This document shows positions 24,718 to 33,126 of a stretch of DNA of 64,000 nt, one piece after another (the stretch's first letter is position 1; each line of letters starts with the position of its first letter). Origin of the DNA: JAFAXD01 sp963816775 (lineage in GTDB: Bacteria > Pseudomonadota > Alphaproteobacteria > Rhizobiales > Xanthobacteraceae); contig CAWFLX010000062.1 in assembly GCA_963816775.1 (NCBI GenBank), positions 1-64,000 of the forward strand, written 5' to 3'. Below the pieces are notes generated by a model. That model was not told the origin of the DNA and made no database searches. It saw only the letters and a program-made list of their open reading frames with translations. A program made the position numbers and the translations under genes.

Positions 24718-26814
24718 ATGGCCTACATACGCGCGAACAAAATCAACATGATCCGCACGGGCCGCATGGGCAAGAAAAGCACTGCACGCAAGGAACCCGA
24801 TCTCCTGTCAGCGCTTCCGGAGCCGCGCCGCGCCACGGCGAGCAAGCGCGCGCGCGCGAGCGCTGGCGAGAGCGGCTACACGGCGCGTGATATCGAGGTC
24901 CTCGAAGGCCTCGAACCGGTGCGCCGCCGCCCCGGCATGTATATCGGCGGCACCGACGAAAAAGCGCTGCACCATCTGTTCGCCGAAGTGATCGACAATG
25001 CCATGGATGAGGCGCTGGCCGGCTATGCGACCTTCATCGAAGTCGAGCTCGCCGCCGACGGGTACATGACGGTCATCGACAACGGGCGCGGCATCCCGGT
25101 CGATCCGCATCCGAAGTCGCCGAAGAAATCCGCGCTGGAAGTGATCATGTGCACGCTGCACGCGGGCGGAAAATTTGATCCGGAGGGGAAGGTCTACACA
25201 ACGTCCGGCGGCCTGCACGGCGTCGGCGTGTCGGTCGTCAACGCGCTTTCCGAACGGCTCGAGGTCGAGGTCGCGCGCGGCGGTCAGCTCTATCGCCAGA
25301 TCTATCAGCGCGGAAAGCCGAAAGCCGGTTTGGAGAAGCTCGGCAAGATTGCCAACCGGCGCGGCACCAAGGTTCGCTTCAAGCCGGACGAGCAGATCTT
25401 CGGCAAGCTCAGGTTCAACCCGCAGCGCGTCTTCAAGATGGCGCGCGCGAAAGCCTATCTGTTCGGCGGCGTTGAGATCCGCTGGAACTGCGATCCCGAG
25501 TTGCTCAAAGGCCTTGAGGGTGTCCCAGCCGAGGAGACTTTTCATTTTCCGGAAGGGCTGAGCGACTATCTGGCCGTCACCATCAATGGCGCAACGCTGG
25601 TTCATCCCGACATTTTTGCCGGCAAGTCGCAGAAGGAAGGTGGCCACGGCAGCGTCGAGTGGGCGGTGGCGTTCGTCGCCGACACCGACGGATTCCTGTC
25701 CTCCTACTGCAACACGATCCCGACGCCGGACGGTGGCACGCACGAGTCCGGCCTGCGCAGCGCGCTGCTCAAAGGTCTTAAAGATCACGCCGAGCGCACG
25801 GGGCAAGGCAAACGCGCTGCGCCGGTGACGAGTGACGACGTGATGGTCGGCGCCGCCGCCATGGTGTCGGTGTTCATCCGCGAACCGGAGTTTCAAGGTC
25901 AGACCAAGGACCGCCTCGCGACCGCCGAGGCGCAGCGCATTGTCGACGCCGCCGTCAAGGATCAGTTCGATCACTGGCTCGCGGGCCATCCGCTGGCGGC
26001 GACCAAGCTGCTCGATTTCGTGGTCGAACAGGCGGACGAACGGCTGCGCCGCCGTCAGGAAAAGGAGATCTCGCGCAAAAGCGCCGCCAAAAAGCTTCGC
26101 CTGCCCGGGAAACTTGCGGACTGCACCAACACGGCGGCGCAAGGCTCGGAAATCTTCATCGTCGAGGGCGACTCAGCCGGCGGCAGCGCCAAGCAGGCGC
26201 GCGACCGTGCCTCGCAGGCGATCCTTCCACTGCGCGGCAAAATTCTCAATGTCGCATCCGCCGGCAAGGATAAGCTTTCCCAGAACCAGCAGCTCGCCGA
26301 TCTGGTGCAAGCGCTCGGCTGCGGCACCGGCTCCCACTATCGTGAGGAAGATCTGCGCTACGGCAAAGTGATCGTGATGACCGACGCCGACGTCGACGGC
26401 GCCCACATCGCCTCGTTGCTGATCACGTTTTTCTATCGCCAGATGCCGAAGCTGATCGAGGACAGCCATCTCTACCTCGCAGTGCCGCCGCTCTACCGGC
26501 TGTCGCATGGCGGCAGGACCGTCTACGCGCGCGACGATAAGCACAAGGACGAGCTGCTCAAGGCTGAGTTTCACGCCAATGCCAAGGTCGAGGTAAGCCG
26601 GTTCAAGGGCCTGGGCGAGATGATGGCGAACCAGCTCAAGGAAACCACCATGGACCGGACGAAGCGCACGCTGCTGCGCGTGGTGCTGGCCAGGGACGAC
26701 CTGGGCGAGACGGCGAAGTCAGTCGAGCGCCTGATGGGGACCCGGGCCGAGGCGCGTTTCGACTTCATTCAGGAGCGCGCGGAGTTTGCGAGCGAAGAAC
26801 TACTGGACGTGTGA
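24718..26814 (+). CDS. parE: DNA topoisomerase IV subunit B
   Basis: ATPase subunit of the chromosome decatenase. GHKL ATP-site motifs EVIDNAMDEA, DNGRGIPVD and GGLHGVGVSVVNAL; QTKDRL transducer motif; TOPRIM motifs IVEGDSAGGSAKQARD and MTDADVDGAH. 698 residues from ATG 24718; ATGs at 24748 and 24763 would shorten the nonconserved N-terminal extension, so the exact start is uncertain. ParE rather than GyrB because of the short TOPRIM-to-C-terminal region. Monocistronic in this window, divergent from the DedA gene. Confidence 0.93.
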   Translation: MAYIRANKINMIRTGRMGKKSTARKEPDLLSALPEPRRATASKRARASAGESGYTARDIEVLEGLEPVRRRPGMYIGGTDEKALHHLFAEVIDNAMDEALAGYATFIEVELAADGYMTVIDNGRGIPVDPHPKSPKKSALEVIMCTLHAGGKFDPEGKVYTTSGGLHGVGVSVVNALSERLEVEVARGGQLYRQIYQRGKPKAGLEKLGKIANRRGTKVRFKPDEQIFGKLRFNPQRVFKMARAKAYLFGGVEIRWNCDPELLKGLEGVPAEETFHFPEGLSDYLAVTINGATLVHPDIFAGKSQKEGGHGSVEWAVAFVADTDGFLSSYCNTIPTPDGGTHESGLRSALLKGLKDHAERTGQGKRAAPVTSDDVMVGAAAMVSVFIREPEFQGQTKDRLATAEAQRIVDAAVKDQFDHWLAGHPLAATKLLDFVVEQADERLRRRQEKEISRKSAAKKLRLPGKLADCTNTAAQGSEIFIVEGDSAGGSAKQARDRASQAILPLRGKILNVASAGKDKLSQNQQLADLVQALGCGTGSHYREEDLRYGKVIVMTDADVDGAHIASLLITFFYRQMPKLIEDSHLYLAVPPLYRLSHGGRTVYARDDKHKDELLKAEFHANAKVEVSRFKGLGEMMANQLKETTMDRTKRTLLRVVLARDDLGETAKSVERLMGTRAEARFDFIQERAEFASEELLDV

Positions 26815-26859
26815 GTTCGTCCGAAGCCGCTGGGCGAGTATTTGATTCGGCCGAAACCC

Positions 26860-27369
26860 CTACCCCGGCCAGCCGTAACGCGGCACGCTCGCCTGGAACA
26901 GCCGGTAGGGTTCGCCGAATTTCCGTTCCAGGTAGCGCTCTTCGCGCAGGATCACGCCGTAGTGGACGATCATCGCCGCCGGAATCAGCGCGACCAGCAT
27001 CCAGTCTGACGCAAGCGCGATGGCGAGACCGATCACCATGAGGGTCATGCCGACGTACATCGGGTTGCGCAGGTAGCGAAACACGCCCGTGGTCACGAGC
27101 GCGAGCGTCGGCTTCCAAGGCTCCGGATTGGTGCCGACGGCCCGGAACGTGCGAAATGCCGAAACCGCGAGCGCCACGCCGCCGATGATGACAGCAATCC
27201 CAATGATGACGCGGTCGGCCCCGTAGAGCAGGGTCGCGAGCACGTAGACCGGAAAGAGCGAGTCGAGCACGAGGCCGGCCGCGACCGCAGCCGCGTAGAT
27301 GACCGGCGGAGGCGCGATGACGCCGGGAGTATCTGAGGAAGCGTCCATCAGGTCGTGCCCGACCATCAT
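26860..27369 (-). CDS. Isoprenylcysteine carboxyl methyltransferase-like (PEMT/ICMT) membrane protein
   Basis: 169-residue membrane protein with about four hydrophobic segments and the ICMT C-terminal signature: GVFRYLRNPMYVGMTLMVIG, then REERYLERKFGEPYRLF. Bacterial members bind S-adenosylmethionine but their acceptors are mostly unknown. ATG 27369 is chosen because GGGGGAC lies just upstream; the longer open frame upstream has no membrane-protein character. Converges with parE across 45 bp. Confidence 0.87.
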   Translation of the reverse strand: MMVGHDLMDASSDTPGVIAPPPVIYAAAVAAGLVLDSLFPVYVLATLLYGADRVIIGIAVIIGGVALAVSAFRTFRAVGTNPEPWKPTLALVTTGVFRYLRNPMYVGMTLMVIGLAIALASDWMLVALIPAAMIVHYGVILREERYLERKFGEPYRLFQASVPRYGWPG

Positions 27370-27522
27370 GCTCGTCCCCCTGAATTTGCCGGTAAGCGAA
27401 CGCAAATCATATGCGTCAAGCAACATTACTCCGATGCCGCGACGTCGCAAAGGCCGCGCGGCCGCCGGATGCGGGCGGTAATGTGTTGAGGTGCGCGCCG
27501 CCGCTGCTGCTACAATGACCGG

Positions 27523-28905
27523 ATGTCTGTGACCACAACTCGCGCTGCGGCTGCCTCCAGCGATCTCTTCGGGCATCCGCGCGGCCTCACCTACCTGTTC
27601 GCGACCGAGATGTGGGAGCGTTTTTCGTATTACGGTATGCGGGCGCTGCTCACGCTCTACATGGTCAAATATCTGTTCCAACCCGGACATGCGGAGAGCG
27701 TGATCGGATACGCGCAGCTCAAGGGTGCGTACGAATCTCTGCTCGGCCCGCTCGGCGTACAGCCGTTCGCGTCGCACATCTACGGCGACTACACGGCGCT
27801 GGTCTATTTGACGCCCATCCTGGGCGGTCTCCTCGCCGACCGGGTACTCGGGCAACGCCGTACCGTGCTACTCGGCGCCTCACTGATGGCAGTCGGCCAC
27901 TTCATGATGGCGTCGGAACGGCTGATGCTGCTCGCTTTGCTGGTGCTGATCCTCGGCAACGGCGCGTTCAAGCCGAACATCTCGACCCAGGTCGGCTTAC
28001 TCTATCCGCCGGGCGACCCGCGCCGCGACCGTGCCTTTTCGATCTTTTATGTCGGCATCAATATCGGGGCGTTTCTGTCACCGCTGGTGTGCGGCACGCT
28101 AGCGATCGCCTTCGGCTGGCACTACGGCTTTGCCGCCGCGGGGATCGGCATGCTGATCGGGCTCGCGATCTACCTCTGGGGCTCGCCCGCGCTGCCGTCC
28201 GACGGGTTCGATCGCGGACAGATGGAGCCGAGCGCTCCGCTCAATGCGGAGGAGCGCCGGCGGCTGGGCGCGATCGCAATCCTGTTCGTGCCGGTCACCT
28301 TGTTCTGGGCAACCTACGAGCAGCAAGGCAATACCATCGCGCTGTGGGCCGAGGACTACACCAACCGCACATTCGATCTCGGGTTCTGGCGCGGTGAAAT
28401 TCCGGCCGAGTGGTTTCAGTCGTTCAATCCGTTTCTGATCTTCGCGTTCACGCCTTTTATTGTGGCGCTGTGGACTTGGCAGTCGCGCCGCGGCCGCGAG
28501 CCGACGACCGTCACCAAGATGGCGATCGGCTGTTTCGGGGTTGCGCTGGCGAACCTGGTGCTGGTCGCGGCCGCTGCCGTGGCTGGCGCGCAAGCGAACG
28601 GTGCCGTGAGCTGGCTGTGGCTGGCCGGCTATTTCGTGATCATCACCGTGGGCGAACTCTATCTTTCGCCGACCGGGCTCTCCCTCGTCACCAAGGTCGC
28701 GCCAGTCCGCTACCTGTCGATGACCATGGGCGTATGGCTCGCGACGAGCTTCCTCGGCAACTTCATCGCCGGATGGCTGGGCAGTTTCTGGACCGGCATG
28801 GACAAGCGCGACTTCTTTCTGATGCTCGCCGCCATCGCGGCCGCCGCCGCCGTCGTGATCCTGATGTGCAACGGTCTACTGCGGCGAGCATTGAAGGAAT
28901 CGTAG
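27523..28905 (+). CDS. POT/PTR2 family proton-coupled peptide transporter
   Basis: 460-residue inner-membrane protein of the major facilitator superfamily. The N-terminal EMWERFSYYGMRALLTLY carries the ExxERFxYY proton-coupling motif of this family, and IFYVGINIGAFLSP is the PTR2 signature. Twelve or more hydrophobic segments. Likely imports di- and tripeptides. A TACAAT at 27511-27516 sits only 6 bp before the ATG; with TTGAGG at 27486 it could be a promoter for a nearly leaderless mRNA, but the spacing (19 bp) is long. The TAG stop lies inside an inverted repeat. Confidence 0.92.
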   Translation: MSVTTTRAAAASSDLFGHPRGLTYLFATEMWERFSYYGMRALLTLYMVKYLFQPGHAESVIGYAQLKGAYESLLGPLGVQPFASHIYGDYTALVYLTPILGGLLADRVLGQRRTVLLGASLMAVGHFMMASERLMLLALLVLILGNGAFKPNISTQVGLLYPPGDPRRDRAFSIFYVGINIGAFLSPLVCGTLAIAFGWHYGFAAAGIGMLIGLAIYLWGSPALPSDGFDRGQMEPSAPLNAEERRRLGAIAILFVPVTLFWATYEQQGNTIALWAEDYTNRTFDLGFWRGEIPAEWFQSFNPFLIFAFTPFIVALWTWQSRRGREPTTVTKMAIGCFGVALANLVLVAAAAVAGAQANGAVSWLWLAGYFVIITVGELYLSPTGLSLVTKVAPVRYLSMTMGVWLATSFLGNFIAGWLGSFWTGMDKRDFFLMLAAIAAAAAVVILMCNGLLRRALKES

Positions 28906-29026
28906 GGTGGGTTAGCCCGCCGTAGCTCGGGCAGCGAGCGTAGGCGAGGCGTAACCCACCAACTGACCCGCCTATTGCAATCGCCGCCGGTGGGTTACGC
29001 CCGCTTCGCGGGCTAACCCACCCTAC
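28902..29026. repeat. Long inverted repeat with GTAGGGTGGGTTAGC ends, forming stops of both flanking genes
   Basis: The ends GTAGGGTGGGTTAGCC (28902-28917) and GGCTAACCCACCCTAC (29011-29026) are perfect reverse complements. Inner arms GGCGTAACCCACC (about 28948-28960) and GGTGGGTTACGCC (about 28988-29000) also pair, and CCCGC/GCGGG sits next to the outer arms. The POT gene stop (28903-28905) and the glycosyltransferase stop (29023-29025, minus) are both TAG triplets inside the outer arms. It may also terminate transcription from both sides. Similar GTGGGTTA repeats are scattered in many proteobacterial genomes. Confidence 0.9.
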
Positions 29027-30201
29027 CCTTCCTTGGTCCAATCCCGCCGCACGACCAAAACCTCCTGGGGGCCCAGGATTTCATAGGTGATGCCGGCCCA
29101 GGTCGTGCGTGTCAGGGTAAGCGCCGACCAGCCATAGATCGCGTTCATCACCGTTGCGAGTGGCGAGACCAGGAAATCGATGCGCAGGTAGCGCGCATTT
29201 TCCGCGCTGCCGGATTTCCCCCATAGGAGCTTGACCAGGCGGGCTCGACCAAACGTCCGCACCACGCCGAGCGCGAGTGCCATGACCAGGATCGCCGCAG
29301 CATCTAGCTGCAGGGTCAGCGTACCCAGAACGCTGACGATCCAGCCCAGCGCCGAGAACGACATTGCTGCGAGGGTTGTCCAATACGCAAACGGCATGTA
29401 GACCCGCGCCAGCATGAACCAGCGGCGTGCTTCGGCCGTGACGGCGGCAAACCCGCCGGTCTTGACGGCCGTGCGCAGCAGGATTTCGCGCGGTGCGCGG
29501 ATCCGGCCGCTGGCCTGCTGGACCACGTTGGTGAGCTGCAGATCATCGCTGAGCGTACCGGTCCATTCCTCGGCGATGTTGAGATCGCGGAACGTCTCCT
29601 GCGCCATGGCGATGCAGCCGCCCCATGCTGGATTGAGCAGTGGCAGGCGCGGGATCGTCGCAATCGAAGCTGCCATCGCGGTCAGTACAAAGCTCGAGAG
29701 TCGATCATCCTTCACCACCAGCCACGCAAAGCCCGAGACAACGTCAGCCTCGTCGGCGACCAGGGGCGCGACCACGCGTGCGAGCCAATCCGGCTCCGGC
29801 CAGATATCCGCGTCGGCCAGCACGAGAATCTCATCATCGGGCGTGAGCGTCGCGACCGCGGCGCGCAGATTGGTGACTTTCTGACCTTCGTCCCGGCGCA
29901 GCCCGGCGACCACGAGCGAAACACGATCAGGCGCAATCAATCGGCACTTTTCGATCGCCGGGACGGCGGCATCAGCCGCCGATTCGACCGCGAAGATGAC
30001 GCGGAACGCCGGGTAGTCCTGCTCGAACAGCCGCACTAGGAATTCGTCGAATTCCTCGTCATGGCCCTTCACCGCCACCACGACCGCGACGCGCGGAGTC
30101 TCGGCGCGCCGCGCCGGACGTCCAAGCCCCACCGTGAACAGCCACACCAGTCCGACGCCGACCGCCTGGGTGGCGAGCCAGATCCACAGAAACGCCGTCA
30201 T
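29023..30201 (-). CDS. Family 2 (GT21-like) membrane glycosyltransferase
   Basis: 392-residue enzyme with an N-terminal membrane anchor (FLWIWLATQAVGVGLVWLFTVGL), a GT-A catalytic domain and about three C-terminal hydrophobic segments. The sugar-nucleotide site is LADADIWPEPDWL, the catalytic region is TLSDDLQLTNVVQQASG, and AEARRW occupies the place of the QxxRW motif. This pattern resembles ceramide glucosyltransferases and hopanoid-associated transferases. ATG 30201 is preferred over upstream GTG/ATG codons that precede the membrane segment. Acceptor unknown. Its last codons run into the repeat at 28902-29026. Confidence 0.87.
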   Translation of the reverse strand: MTAFLWIWLATQAVGVGLVWLFTVGLGRPARRAETPRVAVVVAVKGHDEEFDEFLVRLFEQDYPAFRVIFAVESAADAAVPAIEKCRLIAPDRVSLVVAGLRRDEGQKVTNLRAAVATLTPDDEILVLADADIWPEPDWLARVVAPLVADEADVVSGFAWLVVKDDRLSSFVLTAMAASIATIPRLPLLNPAWGGCIAMAQETFRDLNIAEEWTGTLSDDLQLTNVVQQASGRIRAPREILLRTAVKTGGFAAVTAEARRWFMLARVYMPFAYWTTLAAMSFSALGWIVSVLGTLTLQLDAAAILVMALALGVVRTFGRARLVKLLWGKSGSAENARYLRIDFLVSPLATVMNAIYGWSALTLTRTTWAGITYEILGPQEVLVVRRDWTKEG

Positions 30202-30437
30202 TCGGCCCCACCTCGGCACCAATACGCACGCGCGTCATTCGCGCCGCTTCAACATGTCTATAAATTGCGCGAAAAGCGCGGTAAATGGCCACTTGTTGCA
30301 ATGCGAAGGATTGACTTCCCGCCATTCGCCACTATGTTTCGCGCAACAATTCAGGACTGCCCCTTCCGCCCGACCGCTGATTTTTGAGTCGCCGTCGCGC
30401 CGCAACACACCCGGGCTTGTCCAGACTTAGAGGGTTC

Positions 30438-31811
30438 ATGTCGTTTTCGCATCTCGGCTTGTCCGAAAAAGTTTTGTCCGCCGTCGCCGCTGCCGGCTAC
30501 TCCACCCCGACCCCGATCCAAGACCAGGCCATTCCCCACGTGCTCGCGGCTCGTGACGTGCTGGGCATCGCCCAGACCGGAACCGGCAAGACCGCTGCGT
30601 TCGTGTTGCCGATGCTGACCAAGCTCGAGCAGGGCCGCGCCCGCGCCCGTATGCCGCGCACGCTGATTCTTGAGCCGACGCGCGAGCTCGCCGCGCAGGT
30701 CGAGGAAAGCTTCATCAAGTACGGGGTCAATCACAAACTCAACGTCGCCCTGCTGATCGGCGGCGTGTCGTTCGACAACCAGGATGTGAAGCTCGTCCGC
30801 GGCGTCGACGTTCTGATCGCGACCCCGGGCCGGCTGCTCGATCATTCGGAACGCGGCCGGCTCCTTCTCACCGGTGTCGAGTTGCTGGTGATCGACGAAG
30901 CCGACCGTATGCTCGACATGGGATTCATCCCGGACATCGAGCGCATCTGCAAGCTGGTTCCGTTTACCCGCCAGACCTTGTTCTTCACCGCCACCATGCC
31001 GCCGGAGATCCGGCGCATCACCGAGCAGTTCCTGCACAATCCGGTCAAGGTCGAGGTCTCAAGGCCAGCCACCACGCTGGCGACCACGGCGCAGCATCTG
31101 GTGAAGACCGGCCGCGAGCCGCACGAGAAGCGCGCGGTTCTGCGCAGCCTGATCCGTTCCGCCGACGGATTGAAAAACGGCATCATTTTCTGCAACCGCA
31201 AGACCGAAGTCGCAGCGCTCTACCGTTCGCTCGTGCGCCACGGCTTTTCGACGCTCGCCCTGCACGGCGACATGGATCAGTCCTCGCGCACCGCTGCGCT
31301 GGAAAAGTTCCGCCGCGGTGAGGTGACGTTGCTGGTTGCGTCCGACGTCGCGGCACGCGGGCTCGACATTCCGGACGTGAGCCACATCTACAATTTCGAC
31401 GTCCCGCACCACCCGGACGATTACGTGCACCGAATCGGCCGCACCGGTCGCGCCGGCCGCAGCGGCACGGCGATCACGCTGGTTGCTCCCGCCGATGCCA
31501 AATCGCTGGCTGCGATCGAAAAGCTGATCGGCCAGTCGATTCCCTGGGCCGGCGCCCCTGCCCCAGACCTTGCCGATGACGAGGCGCCCGCGGCCGAGCG
31601 ACCCCGGCACCGTCCTTCACGCGGCCACGAACGCCGCGCCTCGGTCGCTCCGGCCAAGCGCCCGGCAGCAGCCGCGCCGCCGGCGAAACGCCCTGCCGCG
31701 GCCCCATCCGCTCCCGCCAAAGCGAAGGCGCCACACGCCGAAGCGAGCCGTCCACGCGACAGCGAGGGATTCCATCTTCCGGCATTCTTGCTGCGGCCGG
31801 TGAAGGCCTGA
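30438..31811 (+). CDS. DEAD-box RNA helicase (RhlE-like)
   Basis: 457-residue ATP-dependent RNA helicase, probably in ribosome assembly, mRNA decay or cold adaptation. Q motif FSHLGLSEKVLSAVAAAGY...PTPIQ, motif I AQTGTGKT, Ia PTRELAAQ, II VIDEADRML, III FTATM, VI HRIGRTGRAG. From about residue 375 the tail is a low-complexity Ala/Lys/Arg/Pro region with repeated AKRPAA units, a likely RNA-binding extension. ATG 30438 has AGAGGG upstream. The 236 bp before it contain a small hairpin GCGC-GAAAA-GCGC near 30270 but no clear promoter. Confidence 0.93.
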   Translation: MSFSHLGLSEKVLSAVAAAGYSTPTPIQDQAIPHVLAARDVLGIAQTGTGKTAAFVLPMLTKLEQGRARARMPRTLILEPTRELAAQVEESFIKYGVNHKLNVALLIGGVSFDNQDVKLVRGVDVLIATPGRLLDHSERGRLLLTGVELLVIDEADRMLDMGFIPDIERICKLVPFTRQTLFFTATMPPEIRRITEQFLHNPVKVEVSRPATTLATTAQHLVKTGREPHEKRAVLRSLIRSADGLKNGIIFCNRKTEVAALYRSLVRHGFSTLALHGDMDQSSRTAALEKFRRGEVTLLVASDVAARGLDIPDVSHIYNFDVPHHPDDYVHRIGRTGRAGRSGTAITLVAPADAKSLAAIEKLIGQSIPWAGAPAPDLADDEAPAAERPRHRPSRGHERRASVAPAKRPAAAAPPAKRPAAAPSAPAKAKAPHAEASRPRDSEGFHLPAFLLRPVKA

Positions 31812-31834
31812 GTTTCATTGCGACGGCTACGGAC

Positions 31835-32212
31835 TCATCCCGCAGCGCGCCTCACCCGCCTCGCCTCTTTCCGTCCCTTCGGTTTTGTCCTCGCCGCGGT
31901 TAAGCGCTGCGCAACCGCTAGTGCCTGTTCGGCCCAGACAGCAAGCTCGTCAGGATCATCGTAGAGCCGCTCCGGCATGCGCCAGTACGACATGATGGCG
32001 CGCTTGCCGCCTTTGGCCTGATAGCTGAACGGCGCGCAGCCCTCGCGCTCGAATGCGGCGCGTGTCCCATCGTCTGCCTTCAGGTAGATCACGTCTTTCG
32101 ACAGAATCGCAAACATCACGCCGTCGACATAAAGCCCGGCGCCGCCAAACAGGCGGCGCACGCTCACTGGCCGAAATTGTGCGAACAGCTCGCTGATATG
32201 GTCAGGAGTCAA
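31835..32212 (-). CDS. TfoX N-terminal domain protein
   Basis: 125 residues. VRRLFGGAGLYVDGVMFAILSKDVIYLKAD is the characteristic TfoX_N sequence, followed by FSYQAKGGKRAIMSYWRMPE and a basic C-terminal tail (TKPKGRKEARRVRRAAG). TfoX is a competence regulator in gammaproteobacteria; standalone N-domain proteins like this one have no established role. Its start overlaps the end of sufA by 11 bp, so it is the last gene of the suf operon. Confidence 0.88.
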   Translation of the reverse strand: MTPDHISELFAQFRPVSVRRLFGGAGLYVDGVMFAILSKDVIYLKADDGTRAAFEREGCAPFSYQAKGGKRAIMSYWRMPERLYDDPDELAVWAEQALAVAQRLTAARTKPKGRKEARRVRRAAG

Positions 32213-32588
32213 GCGGAGCGGAATGCTCGGTGGCCGGCGTCAGCGCGACCAACTCGCCGCAGCCGCAGGCCGACGTCTGGTTCGGGTTGTTGAACACGAA
32301 ACCGGACGAGAGCTTGTCGACCTTGAAGTCCATCTCGGTGCCGAGCAGGAACAGCACCGCCTTGGGATCGATGAACAGGCGCACGCCTTTATCGTCGATC
32401 ACCTCGTCCCTCGCATTGGCGCTCTCGGCATATTCCATCGTGTAGGACATGCCGGCGCAGCCGCCGTTCTTCACCCCAACGCGCACGCCGGCGATCGGGC
32501 CCTCGGCCCGCCCAAGGATATCCTTGATGTGGGCCGCGGCAGCGTCGGTCAGACGCATCACCTGTGGTCGTGGGCGCAAGCTCGCCAT
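32202..32588 (-). CDS. sufA: A-type iron-sulfur carrier (SufA/IscA/HesB)
   Basis: 128-residue Fe-S carrier that receives clusters from the SufBCD scaffold. The three conserved cysteines are in NGGCAGM and SACGCGE. ATG 32588 begins MASLRPRPQVMRLTDAAA; an internal start at the second Met is possible. 136 bp separate it from the sufT stop, which is the largest gap inside the operon and could hold an internal promoter. Overlaps the TfoX-like gene. Confidence 0.94.
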   Translation of the reverse strand: MASLRPRPQVMRLTDAAAAHIKDILGRAEGPIAGVRVGVKNGGCAGMSYTMEYAESANARDEVIDDKGVRLFIDPKAVLFLLGTEMDFKVDKLSSGFVFNNPNQTSACGCGELVALTPATEHSAPLDS

Positions 32589-32724
32589 GGTTCCCTCTTT
32601 CCGGGTTCAAGGCCCGGTAGATATGCCGCTAAGATAGCGACGATTCCCGCAAAATGAAGGCCGCGCTTCCACGGCGAATTCAGCATTGCTCCAAACTGCG
32701 ACCCTTCGAATGCTCCTCACAAAC

Positions 32725-33126
32725 TCACCACATATTCAGCACGACCCGTGCCTCGTCCGACATCCGGCTCGGATCCCAGGGCGGATCCCACACGACCTCA
32801 ACCTTGACCTCGCGCACACCCGGGACGCTCGCGACCGCGTTCTCGACCATCAGCGGCAACTCCTGTGCGGAGGGGCAATTCGGCGTTGTCAGGGTCATGT
32901 CGACCTTCACGCCCCGATCGTCCGCGATGTCGATCTTGTAAACGAGACCGAGCTCGTAGATGTCCGCCGGGATTTCTGGGTCATAGACGGTCTTGAGCGC
33001 CTGCACGATCTCGTCGGTCATGCGCGCAATGTCGTCGGACGGCGCCCCCGCCTGTGCGGAGGGCGTGCTCGCAGCCGGCTCGGCCGGCGTGCTCGCGGGC
33101 GGATGTTCGGTGGTTTCCTGGGTCAT
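32725..33126 (-). CDS. sufT: SUF-associated DUF59/MIP18 family protein (SufT-like)
   Basis: 133 residues: an Ala/Pro/Thr-rich N-terminal leader of about 35 residues followed by a DUF59 domain with TVYDPEIPADIYELGLVYKID and TTPNCPSAQELP, which contains the conserved Cys. DUF59 proteins assist Fe-S cluster maturation. ATG 33126 overlaps the sufS stop (ATGA), showing translational coupling. Position between sufS and sufA is the usual rhizobial arrangement. Confidence 0.92.
   Translation of the reverse strand: MTQETTEHPPASTPAEPAASTPSAQAGAPSDDIARMTDEIVQALKTVYDPEIPADIYELGLVYKIDIADDRGVKVDMTLTTPNCPSAQELPLMVENAVASVPGVREVKVEVVWDPPWDPSRMSDEARVVLNMW

Noticed and set aside
24847..24862. Alternating GC tract near the parE start as a Z-DNA or regulatory site
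   Set aside because: It encodes the Arg/Ala-rich N-terminal extension of ParE and is explained by codon bias.
24808..26142. 444-residue open frame on the minus strand opposite parE
   Set aside because: Shadow of the high-GC parE frame; low-complexity Arg/Ala/His composition and no domain, while parE has all its motifs.
31917..31925. Another CTAGTGCC that might mark a fourth hairpin element
   Set aside because: Lies inside the TfoX-like coding region and has no paired CACTAG or GAAGTTC stem; isolated matches at about 142, 1757, 50323 and 56730 were dismissed for the same reason.
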